52,172 nt of DNA from Paenibacillus aceti (GCF_003614185.1 NZ_KZ987724.1:5195554-5247725), one strand, 5' to 3'; shown: positions 1 through 7,816, counted from the stretch's first letter. Notes: generated from the letters alone by a model not told the origin. Numbers and translations are program-made.

Positions 1-261
1 GCTGTAGTGCCGACCTTATTCGGTCATTATCTGTTTAACTGGCTGATGAAGTACATTAGCGCGGCGGCTGTATCTATGGCGGTATTAGGTGAGCCGGTCT
101 TCGCATCGTTACTGGCCTGGTTATTGCTTAAAGAGAGCCTTGGTTCCCTCCAGCTAGGAGCTGGATTCGTTATATTATGCGGTGTGGCGATCTTTATCCG
201 CTATGGGAAGGACGCACCGTCCGATCAGGTGGATCAAGCGCGGCAGGAGAAGGCTGCTTAA
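1..261 (+). CDS. DMT/EamA-family transporter, C-terminal fragment
   Basis: The reading frame is open from the first base and stops at 259-261, so this is the 3' end of a gene starting outside the window. The visible residues form two hydrophobic segments separated by a short loop with GEPVFASLLAWLLLKESL. This is the typical last-helix pair of EamA (drug/metabolite exporter) proteins, in which a Glu-Pro kink and a Lys-Glu cap recur. A charged tail ends the protein. The family exports small metabolites across the cytoplasmic membrane; the substrate cannot be told from this fragment. No clear terminator follows before the next gene. Confidence 0.8.
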   Translation, partial: AVVPTLFGHYLFNWLMKYISAAAVSMAVLGEPVFASLLAWLLLKESLGSLQLGAGFVILCGVAIFIRYGKDAPSDQVDQARQEKAA

Positions 262-378
262 TCCTCAAGACATTTCCCTTGATTCGTTTATATCATTTTT
301 CAATTAACGGTGATTGGCTTATACCAATGCTTCTTTCTCTTAATAGGATAGATTAGCAAAAGAGAAGGGAGCATCAAT

Positions 379-750
379 ATGAAAAAACAAGTACATGTAT
401 CGCAAACTTATCCGAGATTAACAGTTTACAGCGAAGAGAACTTCCGGGGAGCGAGGCGGGTTTACACAGGGAATTTAGGAATCCGTAATACGGATAATAT
501 CCTTGATGGAATCGAGAGCCTGCGCTTCTTCTCTACGAGCAGCAATGCTACGCTGGTGCTGTTCACCAGAACGCGGTTCAGAGGCAACTTCCGCGTCATC
601 CGCGGCAACCGCAGCCTTGCTGATCTGGATGATCTGATCAACGGCAATGATGTGGAATCGATTATCTCCACTAACCAGCGTCTGACTTTGCAGCAAATTC
701 GGAATATCCGCAGCAGCGGCAATCTTCCTCCCGGCTATAGATTAATTTAA
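379..750 (+). CDS. Beta/gamma-crystallin-like small protein
   Basis: A 123-residue protein without signal peptide or membrane segment, preceded by a GAGAAGGGAG ribosome site. It contains two consecutive motifs of the beta/gamma-crystallin Greek-key type: Y17-x4-F22-x-G24 and F62-x4-F67-x-G69. Each is followed about 20-25 residues later by a segment resembling the calcium-binding signature (D/N)(D/N)xx(S/T)S; residues 90-94 are NDVES. That gives one complete two-motif domain (about 14-103) plus a short tail ending LPPGYRLI. Members of this fold often bind calcium and stabilise extracellular or stress structures. The function here is not known, and the family assignment rests on motif spacing only. 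The gene stands alone and is followed by a terminator. Confidence 0.6.
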   Translation: MKKQVHVSQTYPRLTVYSEENFRGARRVYTGNLGIRNTDNILDGIESLRFFSTSSNATLVLFTRTRFRGNFRVIRGNRSLADLDDLINGNDVESIISTNQRLTLQQIRNIRSSGNLPPGYRLI

Positions 751-783
751 CTTATCATCAAAATATTAAGCTAGTACCCTACC

Positions 784-831
784 ATCAGGCGATCCGGGAG
801 AGGAGTTTCCTTACCTGGACGCCTGATTTTT
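784..831 (+). terminator. Rho-independent terminator after the crystallin-like gene
   Basis: ATCAGGCG at 784-791 pairs with CGCCTGAT at 820-827. An inner CCGGG/CCTGG pairing lies inside the loop and a run of T follows. It sits 33 bp after the upstream stop codon. Confidence 0.75.
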
Positions 832-858
832 ACATAGAGAAAATCGCTGTGCCTACCG

Positions 859-1074
859 TTATGACTTCTTCAATTCAAAAAACTCACATTCCAGACGTGA
901 ATGATACGTTAAATCGCTGACGCTGGATTGGGTAATAATCTTGTCCTCTGTGAAGCGGATGATGGTCGCCCCGCTCTCCACCATATGGCTATTGTGAAAT
1001 ACACGAATCCGCAGCTGACGGTCCAGCGCATCCTGGAAATCTCGATCGGTGGTGAGGCGTCTATTGATCGGCAT
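859..1074 (-). CDS. Hypothetical protein, 71 aa
   Basis: A minus-strand gene. Its start is set at the ATG complementary to 1072-1074 because an AAGGAG ribosome site lies just upstream (plus-strand CTCCTT near 1084); a longer open frame to 1131 lacks such a site. The protein is soluble, begins MPINRRLTTDRDFQ and ends CEFFELKKS, with no recognisable catalytic motif. Its alternating charged/hydrophobic pattern (RIRVFHNSHMVESGATIIRFTED) suggests a compact beta-sheet protein. I do not recognise the family. It lies opposite in direction to both neighbours and appears monocistronic. Confidence 0.55.
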   Translation of the reverse strand: MPINRRLTTDRDFQDALDRQLRIRVFHNSHMVESGATIIRFTEDKIITQSSVSDLTYHSRLECEFFELKKS

Positions 1075-1282
1075 GATGTCCGTTCTCCTTCTTTTTCCGG
1101 AATGAATACTTGAAATAGCATAGCAATCCAACCAGGTCGTTGTCCAGTCCCGGGATAATCAGGAAGTCTCTCCACAATGAGAGGAAAAAGCCCAGTCCCT
1201 TCTATAGGTCATTTCCATACACTATAACAGTCTAGAAGCGCCATAAGAACATTTGGAATAACTGCTATAAGGGGATGATGAT

Positions 1283-1888
1283 ATGGGGAAGCATAGAGGT
1301 AAGCAGCGGCACACCGCTCTCGCCCCGACGGGAACGATACTGCAGCGGATTGCGCGGCAGATGCTGCCTTTCTACAAAGCGATTGCCTGTAATCGAAAAT
1401 ATGCCGCAGCCTGGAGCAGAGCGATCGTCGCGGCTGATCTCGATGCGATGATTAAGCTGCTGCGCAAGGTATCACCTGTCTTAGGCAAGCAGGGGCTGGG
1501 GACGAATGCGATTGGTTACTTTATCTCTTTTGAATTTTGCAAGTTGGGCTATTCGAATGGTGTAACGATTCCGCCGGGAACGGTGCAATTCAAGTTCGAG
1601 ACCCGGGTAAATCAGGCGATGACGAGGGCTTTTCTGCCGCTATATCGCAAACTGGCTTTGAGTCGCTCCTTCGCTGATAAGCTGGCCCGGGCGATCCGCA
1701 AGAAGGATCAAGCGCGGGTTATTGCCATCATCCGCAGTGTTGTGAAGTCACCGGCACTGAAGGCGGTCAGAATCGAAGATGCGGGCTTCGTACTCGTGTT
1801 CAAATTCCCTTTCAGTAAATTCCGCTATCAAAACTTATTATTCCTTGAATTCGAGCCGTTCCAATTCCCATTGGTAGAGCAAAGGTAG
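1283..1888 (+). CDS. Hypothetical basic protein with internal duplication
   Basis: A 201-residue protein starting at an ATG 8 bp after AAGGGG. It contains two similar halves. Residues 28-63 (LPFYKAIACNRKYAAAWSRA...) align with 118-153 (LPLYRKLALSRSFADKLARA...), and each is followed by a beta-like stretch ending FEF or FKF (about 80-85 and 170-175). Both repeats have a helical, Arg/Lys-rich first part. There is no signal peptide or membrane segment. I do not recognise the family. The repeat suggests an ancestral gene duplication and fusion giving a pseudo-symmetric protein. A strong terminator follows, so it is a single-gene unit. Confidence 0.6.
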   Translation: MGKHRGKQRHTALAPTGTILQRIARQMLPFYKAIACNRKYAAAWSRAIVAADLDAMIKLLRKVSPVLGKQGLGTNAIGYFISFEFCKLGYSNGVTIPPGTVQFKFETRVNQAMTRAFLPLYRKLALSRSFADKLARAIRKKDQARVIAIIRSVVKSPALKAVRIEDAGFVLVFKFPFSKFRYQNLLFLEFEPFQFPLVEQR

Positions 1889-1907
1889 TTCATGTGGCTG
1901 GGTTGGC

Positions 1908-1943
1908 AACGGACCCCTGTTTCTAGACAGGTGGTCCGTTTTT
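1908..1943 (+). terminator. Rho-independent terminator
   Basis: AACGGACC...CCTGT (1908-1920) pairs with ACAGG...GGTCCGTT (1927-1940), followed by TTT and further T residues. It ends the gene at 1283-1888. Confidence 0.85.
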
Positions 1944-2057
1944 CTTTGGAATGAGCACGAAATGACCGTTCGTCCAAGCCAAGCTCGCAATTTCTTCATA
2001 TTTTATAGTAATTTTCTTGGAATGTAGGAGTCTTATAGAATGATAGGAGGGAATTAC

Positions 2058-2468
2058 ATGTCTGTGATTAAAATGAATTTGAATGCGCAGAGCACTGTCA
2101 GTGGAAATGTTACGGTTACTACAGCTACGAACACGGTACCGACCGTTCATCGCTATACCGCAGGAATTGTTCTGGGGAACATTATCGGCAGCACGACCGT
2201 AGTTCAGGCGACGAGCTTCACCGATGATGCAGGCAGCACGGTTCCTGCGAACGGGCTCGTTGTTCCGCCCGCAAATGGTTATTTCAATCTATATGTAAAT
2301 GGTGTTCTGCAGCGGAGTGGCATGAGCACTCTGTCTGCGGCCAATTTAACGATCAATACGGCATTGCTGGTTGGCGCCAGCGTCGTTGTCGAAGTTGTTA
2401 TCCTTAATTCCACCTCAACCTCGAACTCCACGAACGGATTGTCTGTCACCACTTCAATTTACTATTAA
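2058..2468 (+). CDS. DUF4183-domain protein
   Basis: A 136-residue protein. The ATG at 2058 is preferred because AGGAGG lies at 2045-2050, seven bases before it; an ATG at 2040 would leave that site inside the gene. The sequence is rich in Thr, Ser, Val and Asn with few charges. The central part has the DUF4183 hallmark of a Tyr/Phe-Asn-Leu-Tyr-Val-Asn-Gly-Val-Leu-Gln core (FNLYVNGVLQRSGMSTLSA). The tail is Ser/Thr/Asn-rich. DUF4183 proteins are found in spore-forming Bacilli and look like beta-structured surface or spore-layer proteins. Their role is not established, and a spore-associated role here is only inference. Confidence 0.7.
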   Translation: MSVIKMNLNAQSTVSGNVTVTTATNTVPTVHRYTAGIVLGNIIGSTTVVQATSFTDDAGSTVPANGLVVPPANGYFNLYVNGVLQRSGMSTLSAANLTINTALLVGASVVVEVVILNSTSTSNSTNGLSVTTSIYY

Positions 2469-2542
2469 GAGCAGCTACAGTTTATATTCCTGGAGGATGA
2501 GATGTTATAATGAGGGGAGGAAGGGAGTGCATCTTTAATAAT

Positions 2543-4663
2543 ATGAAGACACTGGTATTGGCGGAGAAGCCCTCGGTTGCGAGGGAGATCGCACGGGTTA
2601 TGGGCAGCCGCGATAAGCATAAGAGCTATTTTGAAGGAAGTAAATATGTAGTAACCTGGGCGCTTGGCCACTTGGTGGGTCTTGCGGAGCCTGAGGATTA
2701 TGATAAAAAATTCGCCAACTGGGCGCTGGAGGATCTCCCCATCCTTCCGGGCAAAATGAAGCTGAAGGTGCTTAGAGAGACCAGCCATCAGTATAAGGTC
2801 GTTCAGCAGCTCATGCGCAGACAGGACATCGGGGAACTGATCATCGCCACCGATGCGGCGCGTGAAGGAGAGCTTCTGGCCCGATGGATTATGGATATGG
2901 CGAAATGGAACAAGCCGTTCAAGCGGCTGTGGATTTCGTCGCAGACGGATAAGGCGATTAAGGAAGGCTTCGCGTCATTGAAGCCGGGAACCCAGTTCGA
3001 ACGGTTGTATCAATCGGCGCGCTGCCGGGCGGAAGCGGATTGGATGGTGGGACTCAATGTGACAAGAGCTCTGACCTGTAAATTCGGTTCGCCATTGTCG
3101 GCGGGGCGTGTGCAGACGCCAACCTTGGGCATGATCATGCAGCGGGAGAATGAGATTCTCAAGTTCCGTTCGGAGGAGTACAGCATTCTGCGTGCCGATC
3201 TTGGCAGCTTTGAAGCGACATGGCGGGCGGGTCATGGGGATTCGCGTATTTTTGATCAGGATAAGGTTCAGAGCTTGCAAAGTAAGCTGAGTGGACAATC
3301 CGGCCGGATCGTCAAGCTGAAGAAGACGGAGAAGCATGTACCTCATCCGCTTGCTTATGATCTAACCGAGCTGCAGCGTGATGCGAACCGCCTGCTCGGA
3401 TTTTCGGCGAAGCAGACCTCGAATGTATTGCAGCGTTTGTACGAACAGCATAAGCTAGTGACTTATCCGCGTACGGATTCGAGATATCTGTCCTCGGACA
3501 TGACGGATACGTTAAAAGAAAGGCTGACGAGCGTAGCCATCGGCCCCTATGCGGCGATAGCCCGGCCTCTGCTCCGCAAGCCGCTGCCATTATCGAAGCG
3601 GATCGTGGATGACAGCAAGGTCACGGATCATCATGCGATTATTCCGACCGAGCAGACGGTGCTGTTGAACGCGCTAAGCTCGGAGGAGCGCAAGCTGTAT
3701 GATCTGATCGTGCGCAGGTTCATCAGCTTGTTCTATCCACCTGCTCGCTATGATAATGTTGCCGTGGAGCTGGAGATTGCAGGGGAGACTCTGCATGCCA
3801 AAGGTATCACGATGAAGGAGAGCGGCTGGAGAGCGGCGTATGATGCAGGGCTGCTTGAAGGTGATGAAGATGATGATGAGCTGGAGAGCGAAACAGCGCT
3901 TCCGGAATTGAAGGAAGGGGAAACGGTAACCGTTAAGCGTTGCATGATCCAGAACGGCCGGACTCAGCCTCCGAAGCGGTATACCGAGGCAGCGCTCCTG
4001 ACCCAAATGGAGAAGCACGGTCTTGGCACGCCGGCCACTCGCGCCGATATTATCGAGAAGCTGGTGAACTCGGATACGATCGAGCGGCAAGGGAATTTGC
4101 TGCATCCGACGGGCAAAGGGAAGCAATTGATCGAGCTGGCTCCAGCAGACTTACGCAGTCCGGATTTGACGGCGCGCTGGGAGGCGGAGCTGGAGCGGAT
4201 CGCCCGCGGTCAAGGCAAGCCAGATCCGTTCCTCGGTGGGATTCGCGAGATGGCGCAGACTTTGGTGAGGGGCGTCAAGAATAGCGAAGCCTCATACAAA
4301 CCGCATAATGTCTCGAACAGCCACTGTCCGGATTGCGGGACGAGATTGCTGGAGAAGAAGACGAAGCGCGGGCTGCTGCTTATCTGCCCGAACGAGGATT
4401 GCGGCTATAAGCGTTCCGGGGAGAAGCGGTTGTCCAATCGTCGTTGTCCGCAGTGCCATAAGAAGATGGAGATGAAGGAAGGCAAGGCGGGACTGTACGT
4501 GCAATGTCTGTCCTGCGGGATAACCGAAGTGGTCAATAAGGATTCGAAGCATATGAATAAGCGGGAGCAGCAGAAGCTGGTCAAGCAATATGCGAAGCAG
4601 GAGCCGGCAGGCAATAATCTGGGCGAATTGCTGAAGGCTGCGATGGAGAAGAAAAATCAATAA
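2543..4663 (+). CDS. topB: DNA topoisomerase III (type IA)
   Basis: A 706-residue type IA topoisomerase that cuts and passes single DNA strands to relax or decatenate DNA. The Toprim domain is at the N terminus: KTLVLAEKPSVAREIARV carries the catalytic Glu, and the IATDAAREGELLARWI segment holds the metal-binding acidic residues. The DNA-cleaving tyrosine is Tyr308 in LVTYPRTDSRYL. GLGTPATRADIIEKL follows near residue 500, and two C-terminal zinc-ribbon modules (CPDCG...CPNEDC and CPQCHKK...CLSCG) end the protein. Length matches Bacillus subtilis TopB. The start is placed at MKTLVLAEKPS as in homologues. The ribosome site is weak at that distance, so an in-frame ATG at 2510 cannot be fully excluded. 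Confidence 0.95.
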   Translation: MKTLVLAEKPSVAREIARVMGSRDKHKSYFEGSKYVVTWALGHLVGLAEPEDYDKKFANWALEDLPILPGKMKLKVLRETSHQYKVVQQLMRRQDIGELIIATDAAREGELLARWIMDMAKWNKPFKRLWISSQTDKAIKEGFASLKPGTQFERLYQSARCRAEADWMVGLNVTRALTCKFGSPLSAGRVQTPTLGMIMQRENEILKFRSEEYSILRADLGSFEATWRAGHGDSRIFDQDKVQSLQSKLSGQSGRIVKLKKTEKHVPHPLAYDLTELQRDANRLLGFSAKQTSNVLQRLYEQHKLVTYPRTDSRYLSSDMTDTLKERLTSVAIGPYAAIARPLLRKPLPLSKRIVDDSKVTDHHAIIPTEQTVLLNALSSEERKLYDLIVRRFISLFYPPARYDNVAVELEIAGETLHAKGITMKESGWRAAYDAGLLEGDEDDDELESETALPELKEGETVTVKRCMIQNGRTQPPKRYTEAALLTQMEKHGLGTPATRADIIEKLVNSDTIERQGNLLHPTGKGKQLIELAPADLRSPDLTARWEAELERIARGQGKPDPFLGGIREMAQTLVRGVKNSEASYKPHNVSNSHCPDCGTRLLEKKTKRGLLLICPNEDCGYKRSGEKRLSNRRCPQCHKKMEMKEGKAGLYVQCLSCGITEVVNKDSKHMNKREQQKLVKQYAKQEPAGNNLGELLKAAMEKKNQ

Positions 4664-4723
4664 TTTTATGAGTGCATAAATCCTATGCCATCCCGGGATG
4701 CTATGCCTGGAGGTGGTGTGTGA

Positions 4724-4861
4724 ATGCCGCATAATAAAGCGCAGAAAATCAAAAATCAGCAAAACAAGTCAAGCATCATGGAGGCCGCTGATGAGCTTCA
4801 ACCCAAGAAGCAGGCGGTCAAGCCCTCCAGCTTGAACAAGATTCCGAAGCAGGAATCATAG
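4724..4861 (+). CDS. Small Lys/Gln-rich protein, 45 aa
   Basis: A short open frame with a strong GGAGGTGG ribosome site at 4709-4716, eight bases upstream of the ATG. It encodes 45 residues starting MPHNKAQKIKNQQNKSS and ending KIPKQES, rich in Lys, Gln and Asn, without hydrophobic segments. It lies 60 bp after topB and just before a terminator, so it could be the last gene of a topB unit. The composition suggests a disordered, basic protein. I do not recognise a family. The ribosome site, length and terminator position support it being real. Confidence 0.55.
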   Translation: MPHNKAQKIKNQQNKSSIMEAADELQPKKQAVKPSSLNKIPKQES

Positions 4862-4896
4862 CTGATCGGCGAAGTGCGTATAAAGTAAGTATAACG

Positions 4897-4921
4897 AAGC
4901 TCCCCGCTGCGGGAGCTTTTT
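4897..4921 (+). terminator. Rho-independent terminator
   Basis: AAGCTCCC at 4897-4904 pairs with GGGAGCTT at 4911-4918 across a short loop and is followed by T residues. It ends the topB/small-ORF unit. Confidence 0.85.
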
Positions 4922-4923
4922 CA

Positions 4924-4952
4924 TTTTCAAACTTTTAGGTTGGCGTTATAAT
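4924..4952 (+). promoter_or_regulatory. Candidate sigma-A promoter of the DUF1294 gene
   Basis: TTTTCA (4924-4929) and a perfect TATAAT (4947-4952) are separated by 17 bp, about 50 bp upstream of the next start codon and directly after the preceding terminator. Confidence 0.5.
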
Positions 4953-5004
4953 AGTATTAAGGTAGAAATTCACTTCTATCTTGAATTCGAAGGGAGCAAT
5001 CGGC

Positions 5005-5268
5005 ATGAGAATGGGCCTGTTGGTCTGGCTGATCTTTATTAATGTGGTGGCCTATCTGGTCATGTCCGACGATAAGCGGCGTGCCAGACAGAGAAAGGAA
5101 AGAACACCCGAGAAGACATTATTTCTACTGGCCTTCATCGGTGGGGCTTTGGGTATATTGATCGCCATGAATACGAAGCGCCATAAGACCAAGCATATGA
5201 GCTTTCGGATCGGAATTCCGCTATTACTCCTTTTGAATGCTGTGTTGTATGGTTATTTTTTAACTTGA
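5005..5268 (+). CDS. DUF1294 family membrane protein
   Basis: An 87-residue protein. The ATG at 5005 is chosen because GAAGGGAG at 4989-4996 lies eight bases upstream; a TTG at 4981 has no site. Three hydrophobic helices are visible (about residues 3-20, 41-58 and 70-86). The DUF1294 signature is clear: DKRRARQRKERTPEKTLFLL followed by a Gly-rich helix GGALGILIAMNTKRHKTKH. The family consists of very small integral membrane proteins of unknown function, often found alone. This one also stands alone, between a terminator and the stress-protein gene. Confidence 0.85.
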   Translation: MRMGLLVWLIFINVVAYLVMSDDKRRARQRKERTPEKTLFLLAFIGGALGILIAMNTKRHKTKHMSFRIGIPLLLLLNAVLYGYFLT

Positions 5269-5356
5269 TTCATGTTTTGTACTTCTATTTCTAGTGTTTG
5301 AGATTGGCTGGTTGACGGTTGATAGGGTTAATACTTAGATGAGAGAGGTGCTCTAT

Positions 5357-5791
5357 ATGTTATTCTCCAGAATAGTAGCAGCATATGACGGTTCCAAGGC
5401 AGGTACCAAGGCGTTGGAAAAAGCGATTGAACTTACCAAATTGAACCGGAATGCGACGCTTGTTGTACTGCATGTGTTCGATTTCCCACGGTTCTATGTA
5501 GCGGATGGATTTGCCCCTGTGCCGGCGTCCGTTAATGAGGAATTCTATGATCTTGCTGAGAAAACGGTGGAGGAAGCAAAGAAGCGCATCGAAGAGGCTG
5601 GGGTTAATGCTACCGTTGAACTGGTGCAGGGAGCACCTGCTGAAGTGATTCTTGAATATACGAAGAAGCATAATAATGATCTGATTGTGATTGGCAGCCG
5701 CGGTCTGGGCGGCATTCGCGAGTTCGTGCTCGGCAGTGTCAGTCATAATGTTGTCCAGCATGCCAGAATCCCGGTTCTGGTCGTTAAATAA
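5357..5791 (+). CDS. Universal stress protein, UspA family
   Basis: A 144-residue single-domain Usp protein with a Rossmann-like fold. IVAAYDGSKAGTKALEKAIEL at the N terminus contains the conserved Asp-Gly-Ser. The C-terminal GSRGLGGIREFVLGSVSHNVV fits the nucleotide-binding G-x2-G-x9-G-(S/T) pattern, so it probably belongs to the ATP-binding group. The start at 5357 follows AGAGGTG at 5344-5350; an upstream in-frame ATG at 5339 is less likely. It is expected to be cytoplasmic and stress-responsive. The exact role is unknown. It is monocistronic, with a terminator after it. Confidence 0.9.
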   Translation: MLFSRIVAAYDGSKAGTKALEKAIELTKLNRNATLVVLHVFDFPRFYVADGFAPVPASVNEEFYDLAEKTVEEAKKRIEEAGVNATVELVQGAPAEVILEYTKKHNNDLIVIGSRGLGGIREFVLGSVSHNVVQHARIPVLVVK

Positions 5792-5807
5792 ATCACTTTT
5801 TGCATTG

Positions 5808-5863
5808 GGCAAGGGCTAGCTCTTAGTGAAGGAAGGTTCGCTGAGAGTTGGTCCTTGTTTTTG
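5808..5863 (+). terminator. Terminator after the universal stress gene
   Basis: A long imperfect stem: GCAAGG...CTAGCTCTTAGTGAA pairs with TTCGCTGAGAGTTGG...CCTTG across a GGAAGG loop, followed by TTTTTG. It lies 20 bp after the stop codon. Confidence 0.65.
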
Positions 5864-5904
5864 TTAACGGGGGTAGTGAGCAAGCGTCATATCCCAGGCG
5901 GAGC

Positions 5905-6091
5905 TCTAACGAAACACCATATCGTTATTTCGGCGAAATCAGCACCAACTCAGATCTAACGAAACACCATATCGTTATTTTGATGAAATCCTGGGGTTAA
6001 GGCCGAAAAATGCCTCAATAGCGATCCCCAGTTTCGTTACATTTTGAAATCGTCCTTTTTGATGCAAATAGCAATACCTTGTTTCGTTAAA
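5905..6091. repeat. Four-unit inverted repeat element, locus 1
   Basis: The 438-bp gap between the stress gene and the SpoIIP-like gene holds four copies of a dyad unit, TAACGAAAC-N5-ATCGTTA. Two are forward (5905-5930, 5955-5980) and two are reverse complemented (about 6016-6041 and 6066-6091). Unit centres are 50, 61 and 50 bp apart, so the block is symmetric about position 5998. The five central bases vary between copies. The two forward copies are identical over the unit. Each unit is itself an imperfect dyad (TAACGA-N9-TCGTTA). The same element recurs at 46146-46332. No open reading frame of note overlaps it. Confidence 0.85.
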
Positions 6092-6229
6092 ATGTGGGAT
6101 AAGCACGAATTCACATTTATTCTCGTAATCTAGCAATTTGTTGGATAGTTTCGGCGAATTTTGGAAGGAATTAATCTATCCATGTCGAATTAATAGAGCA
6201 AGACTATCGACGTTGGGAGAGAATGTATT

Positions 6230-7672
6230 TTGCCTCGTTTCAAAATGTGGAAAGTAATGGTATGCTCCATTCTATTGTTGGGAAGTGCTAATGTTGTATA
6301 TGCGTCAGGCCAGGCTCATGCGTCTAAGTCGCCAAAGGGTGGCGCAATCCAAATTAAAGCGGATCAGAAGCAATCGAATAAACAAGCTAATAAACAAACT
6401 CAAAAACAAACCAAGGTTGAATATGCCAGAAGTACGGTCGATCGGCTAAATGTGCGCAAGGAGCCCAGCTTGAAGGCATCCGTTATCCAGATGATCGGTA
6501 AGCAGAATACATATCAGGTGCTGGATAAGAATGATAAATGGGTGAAGATTAAGCTAGCGAAGTCGAACGGCTGGGTGCATAACGACTATGTTGAATTTGT
6601 GCAGGACGGGAATAAAACAGCGGCCAATGCTGGTAAGAGTGATACCAAAGCCAGTGAGGACAAGACTAAGGTCGTCGAGGAAGAGCTGGTTAAGTTCGAG
6701 AGCGGCAAGGATGAAAAGCCTCAGGGCGTAAAGGCGGATGAGCAGGATAAGCAGGATCAAGCTGCTGCACCTGATCAGGAGCCTGCGGATTTGAATGCTG
6801 CTGTTGCTAGCATTGTCGATGTGACTAATCTACGTGTCGGACCTGGATTGGACTTTGAAATTGTCGGAAAAGCTCAGCCAGGAGAGACTTATCCCATTGT
6901 GGAGACAGAAGGGGAATGGCATAAGATTACGCTGCAGGACGGTAATACAGCTTATATAGCAAGCTGGGTTGTAGAGACCGGAGCGGTTAATGATGCTCAG
7001 GATCCAACAGAGCAGACCGACGCGGAAGAAGTGAATTATGAGAATAAAGTGTTCATCTATTCCTCCCATAATCGGGAGTCCTGGAGAAATGTAGCCCGGA
7101 ACACGAAGGGTTCCTCTTTTGATGATCGTGATGTTAATATTTCGATGGTCGGCAAGTATTTAGGTGATGTTTTGCAGGAGAAGGGTGTACCAACGGTTGT
7201 CAATCATATCGATATCGCGAGGCGGCTGGAGGAGCAGAGACTGAGCTATTCCAAATCGTATGAAGAATCGCGTAGAGCGATTAATTCGGCGCTGAAGAAG
7301 AATCCTTCGCTTACTTATTTCCTCGACATTCATCGGGACAGCGACGTGCCGAAGCAGACGACCACCACGGTTATTAACGGGGAGTCTTATGCCCGAGTTC
7401 TTTTCGTTATTGGAACGAATCACAGCAACCATGCTAAGAACAAACAGTTCGCGGATGCCCTGAACGAGCTGTTGAAGCAGAAGTATCCGGGCTTATCACG
7501 CGGTGTATTATTGAAGGGATCAAAGCAGGGTAACGGTGAATACAATCAGTCGGTATCCCCAGGCAGTCTGTTAATTGAAGTCGGCGGTGTCAACAATACG
7601 CTACAGGAGAGCAAGCTGGCCGCTGAAGCTCTGGCGGATGTGTTTACTGAATATTTGAGTTCAATGGAATAA
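6230..7672 (+). CDS. Secreted SH3b-SH3b-SpoIIP cell-wall hydrolase
   Basis: A 480-residue secreted protein starting at a TTG eight bases after GGGAGAG. Residues 1-26 form a signal peptide (ending VYASG). A Gln/Lys-rich linker, a first bacterial SH3 domain (about 64-124), a charged linker, a second SH3 domain (about 191-250) and a SpoIIP catalytic domain (272-478) follow. Catalytic-zone residues are visible: H280 and E283 in SSHNRESW, H368 in LDIHRDSD and E450 in LLIEVGG. SpoIIP is the amidase/endopeptidase that degrades septal peptidoglycan during engulfment. Here the usual N-terminal membrane anchor is replaced by SH3 wall-binding domains, so this is probably a paralogue rather than the engulfment protein itself. 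A terminator follows. Confidence 0.85.
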   Translation: MPRFKMWKVMVCSILLLGSANVVYASGQAHASKSPKGGAIQIKADQKQSNKQANKQTQKQTKVEYARSTVDRLNVRKEPSLKASVIQMIGKQNTYQVLDKNDKWVKIKLAKSNGWVHNDYVEFVQDGNKTAANAGKSDTKASEDKTKVVEEELVKFESGKDEKPQGVKADEQDKQDQAAAPDQEPADLNAAVASIVDVTNLRVGPGLDFEIVGKAQPGETYPIVETEGEWHKITLQDGNTAYIASWVVETGAVNDAQDPTEQTDAEEVNYENKVFIYSSHNRESWRNVARNTKGSSFDDRDVNISMVGKYLGDVLQEKGVPTVVNHIDIARRLEEQRLSYSKSYEESRRAINSALKKNPSLTYFLDIHRDSDVPKQTTTTVINGESYARVLFVIGTNHSNHAKNKQFADALNELLKQKYPGLSRGVLLKGSKQGNGEYNQSVSPGSLLIEVGGVNNTLQESKLAAEALADVFTEYLSSME

Positions 7673-7695
7673 TCGTTGATTATCTTCAACAAGAA

Positions 7696-7734
7696 GAGAC
7701 CGTCCCGTAATTGATGCTATCGGGGCGGTCTTTG
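7696..7734 (+). terminator. Rho-independent terminator
   Basis: GACCGTCCCG (7698-7707) pairs with CGGGGCGGTC (7721-7730) and is followed by TTTGT. It separates the SpoIIP-like gene from the purine operon. Confidence 0.85.
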
Positions 7735-7816
7735 TCGTCCAGGGATAGATTCTGAAAATATGGAATTACGCTTGCATGGATCGCACAATAGGAGTGGTTA
7801 GAACAGATGTATGGTC

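Noticed and set aside
5905-6091. CRISPR array suggested by the even 50-bp spacing of repeats
   Set aside because: Only four units occur, half of them inverted, with degenerate sequence and no cas genes nearby. A CRISPR array has direct repeats throughout.
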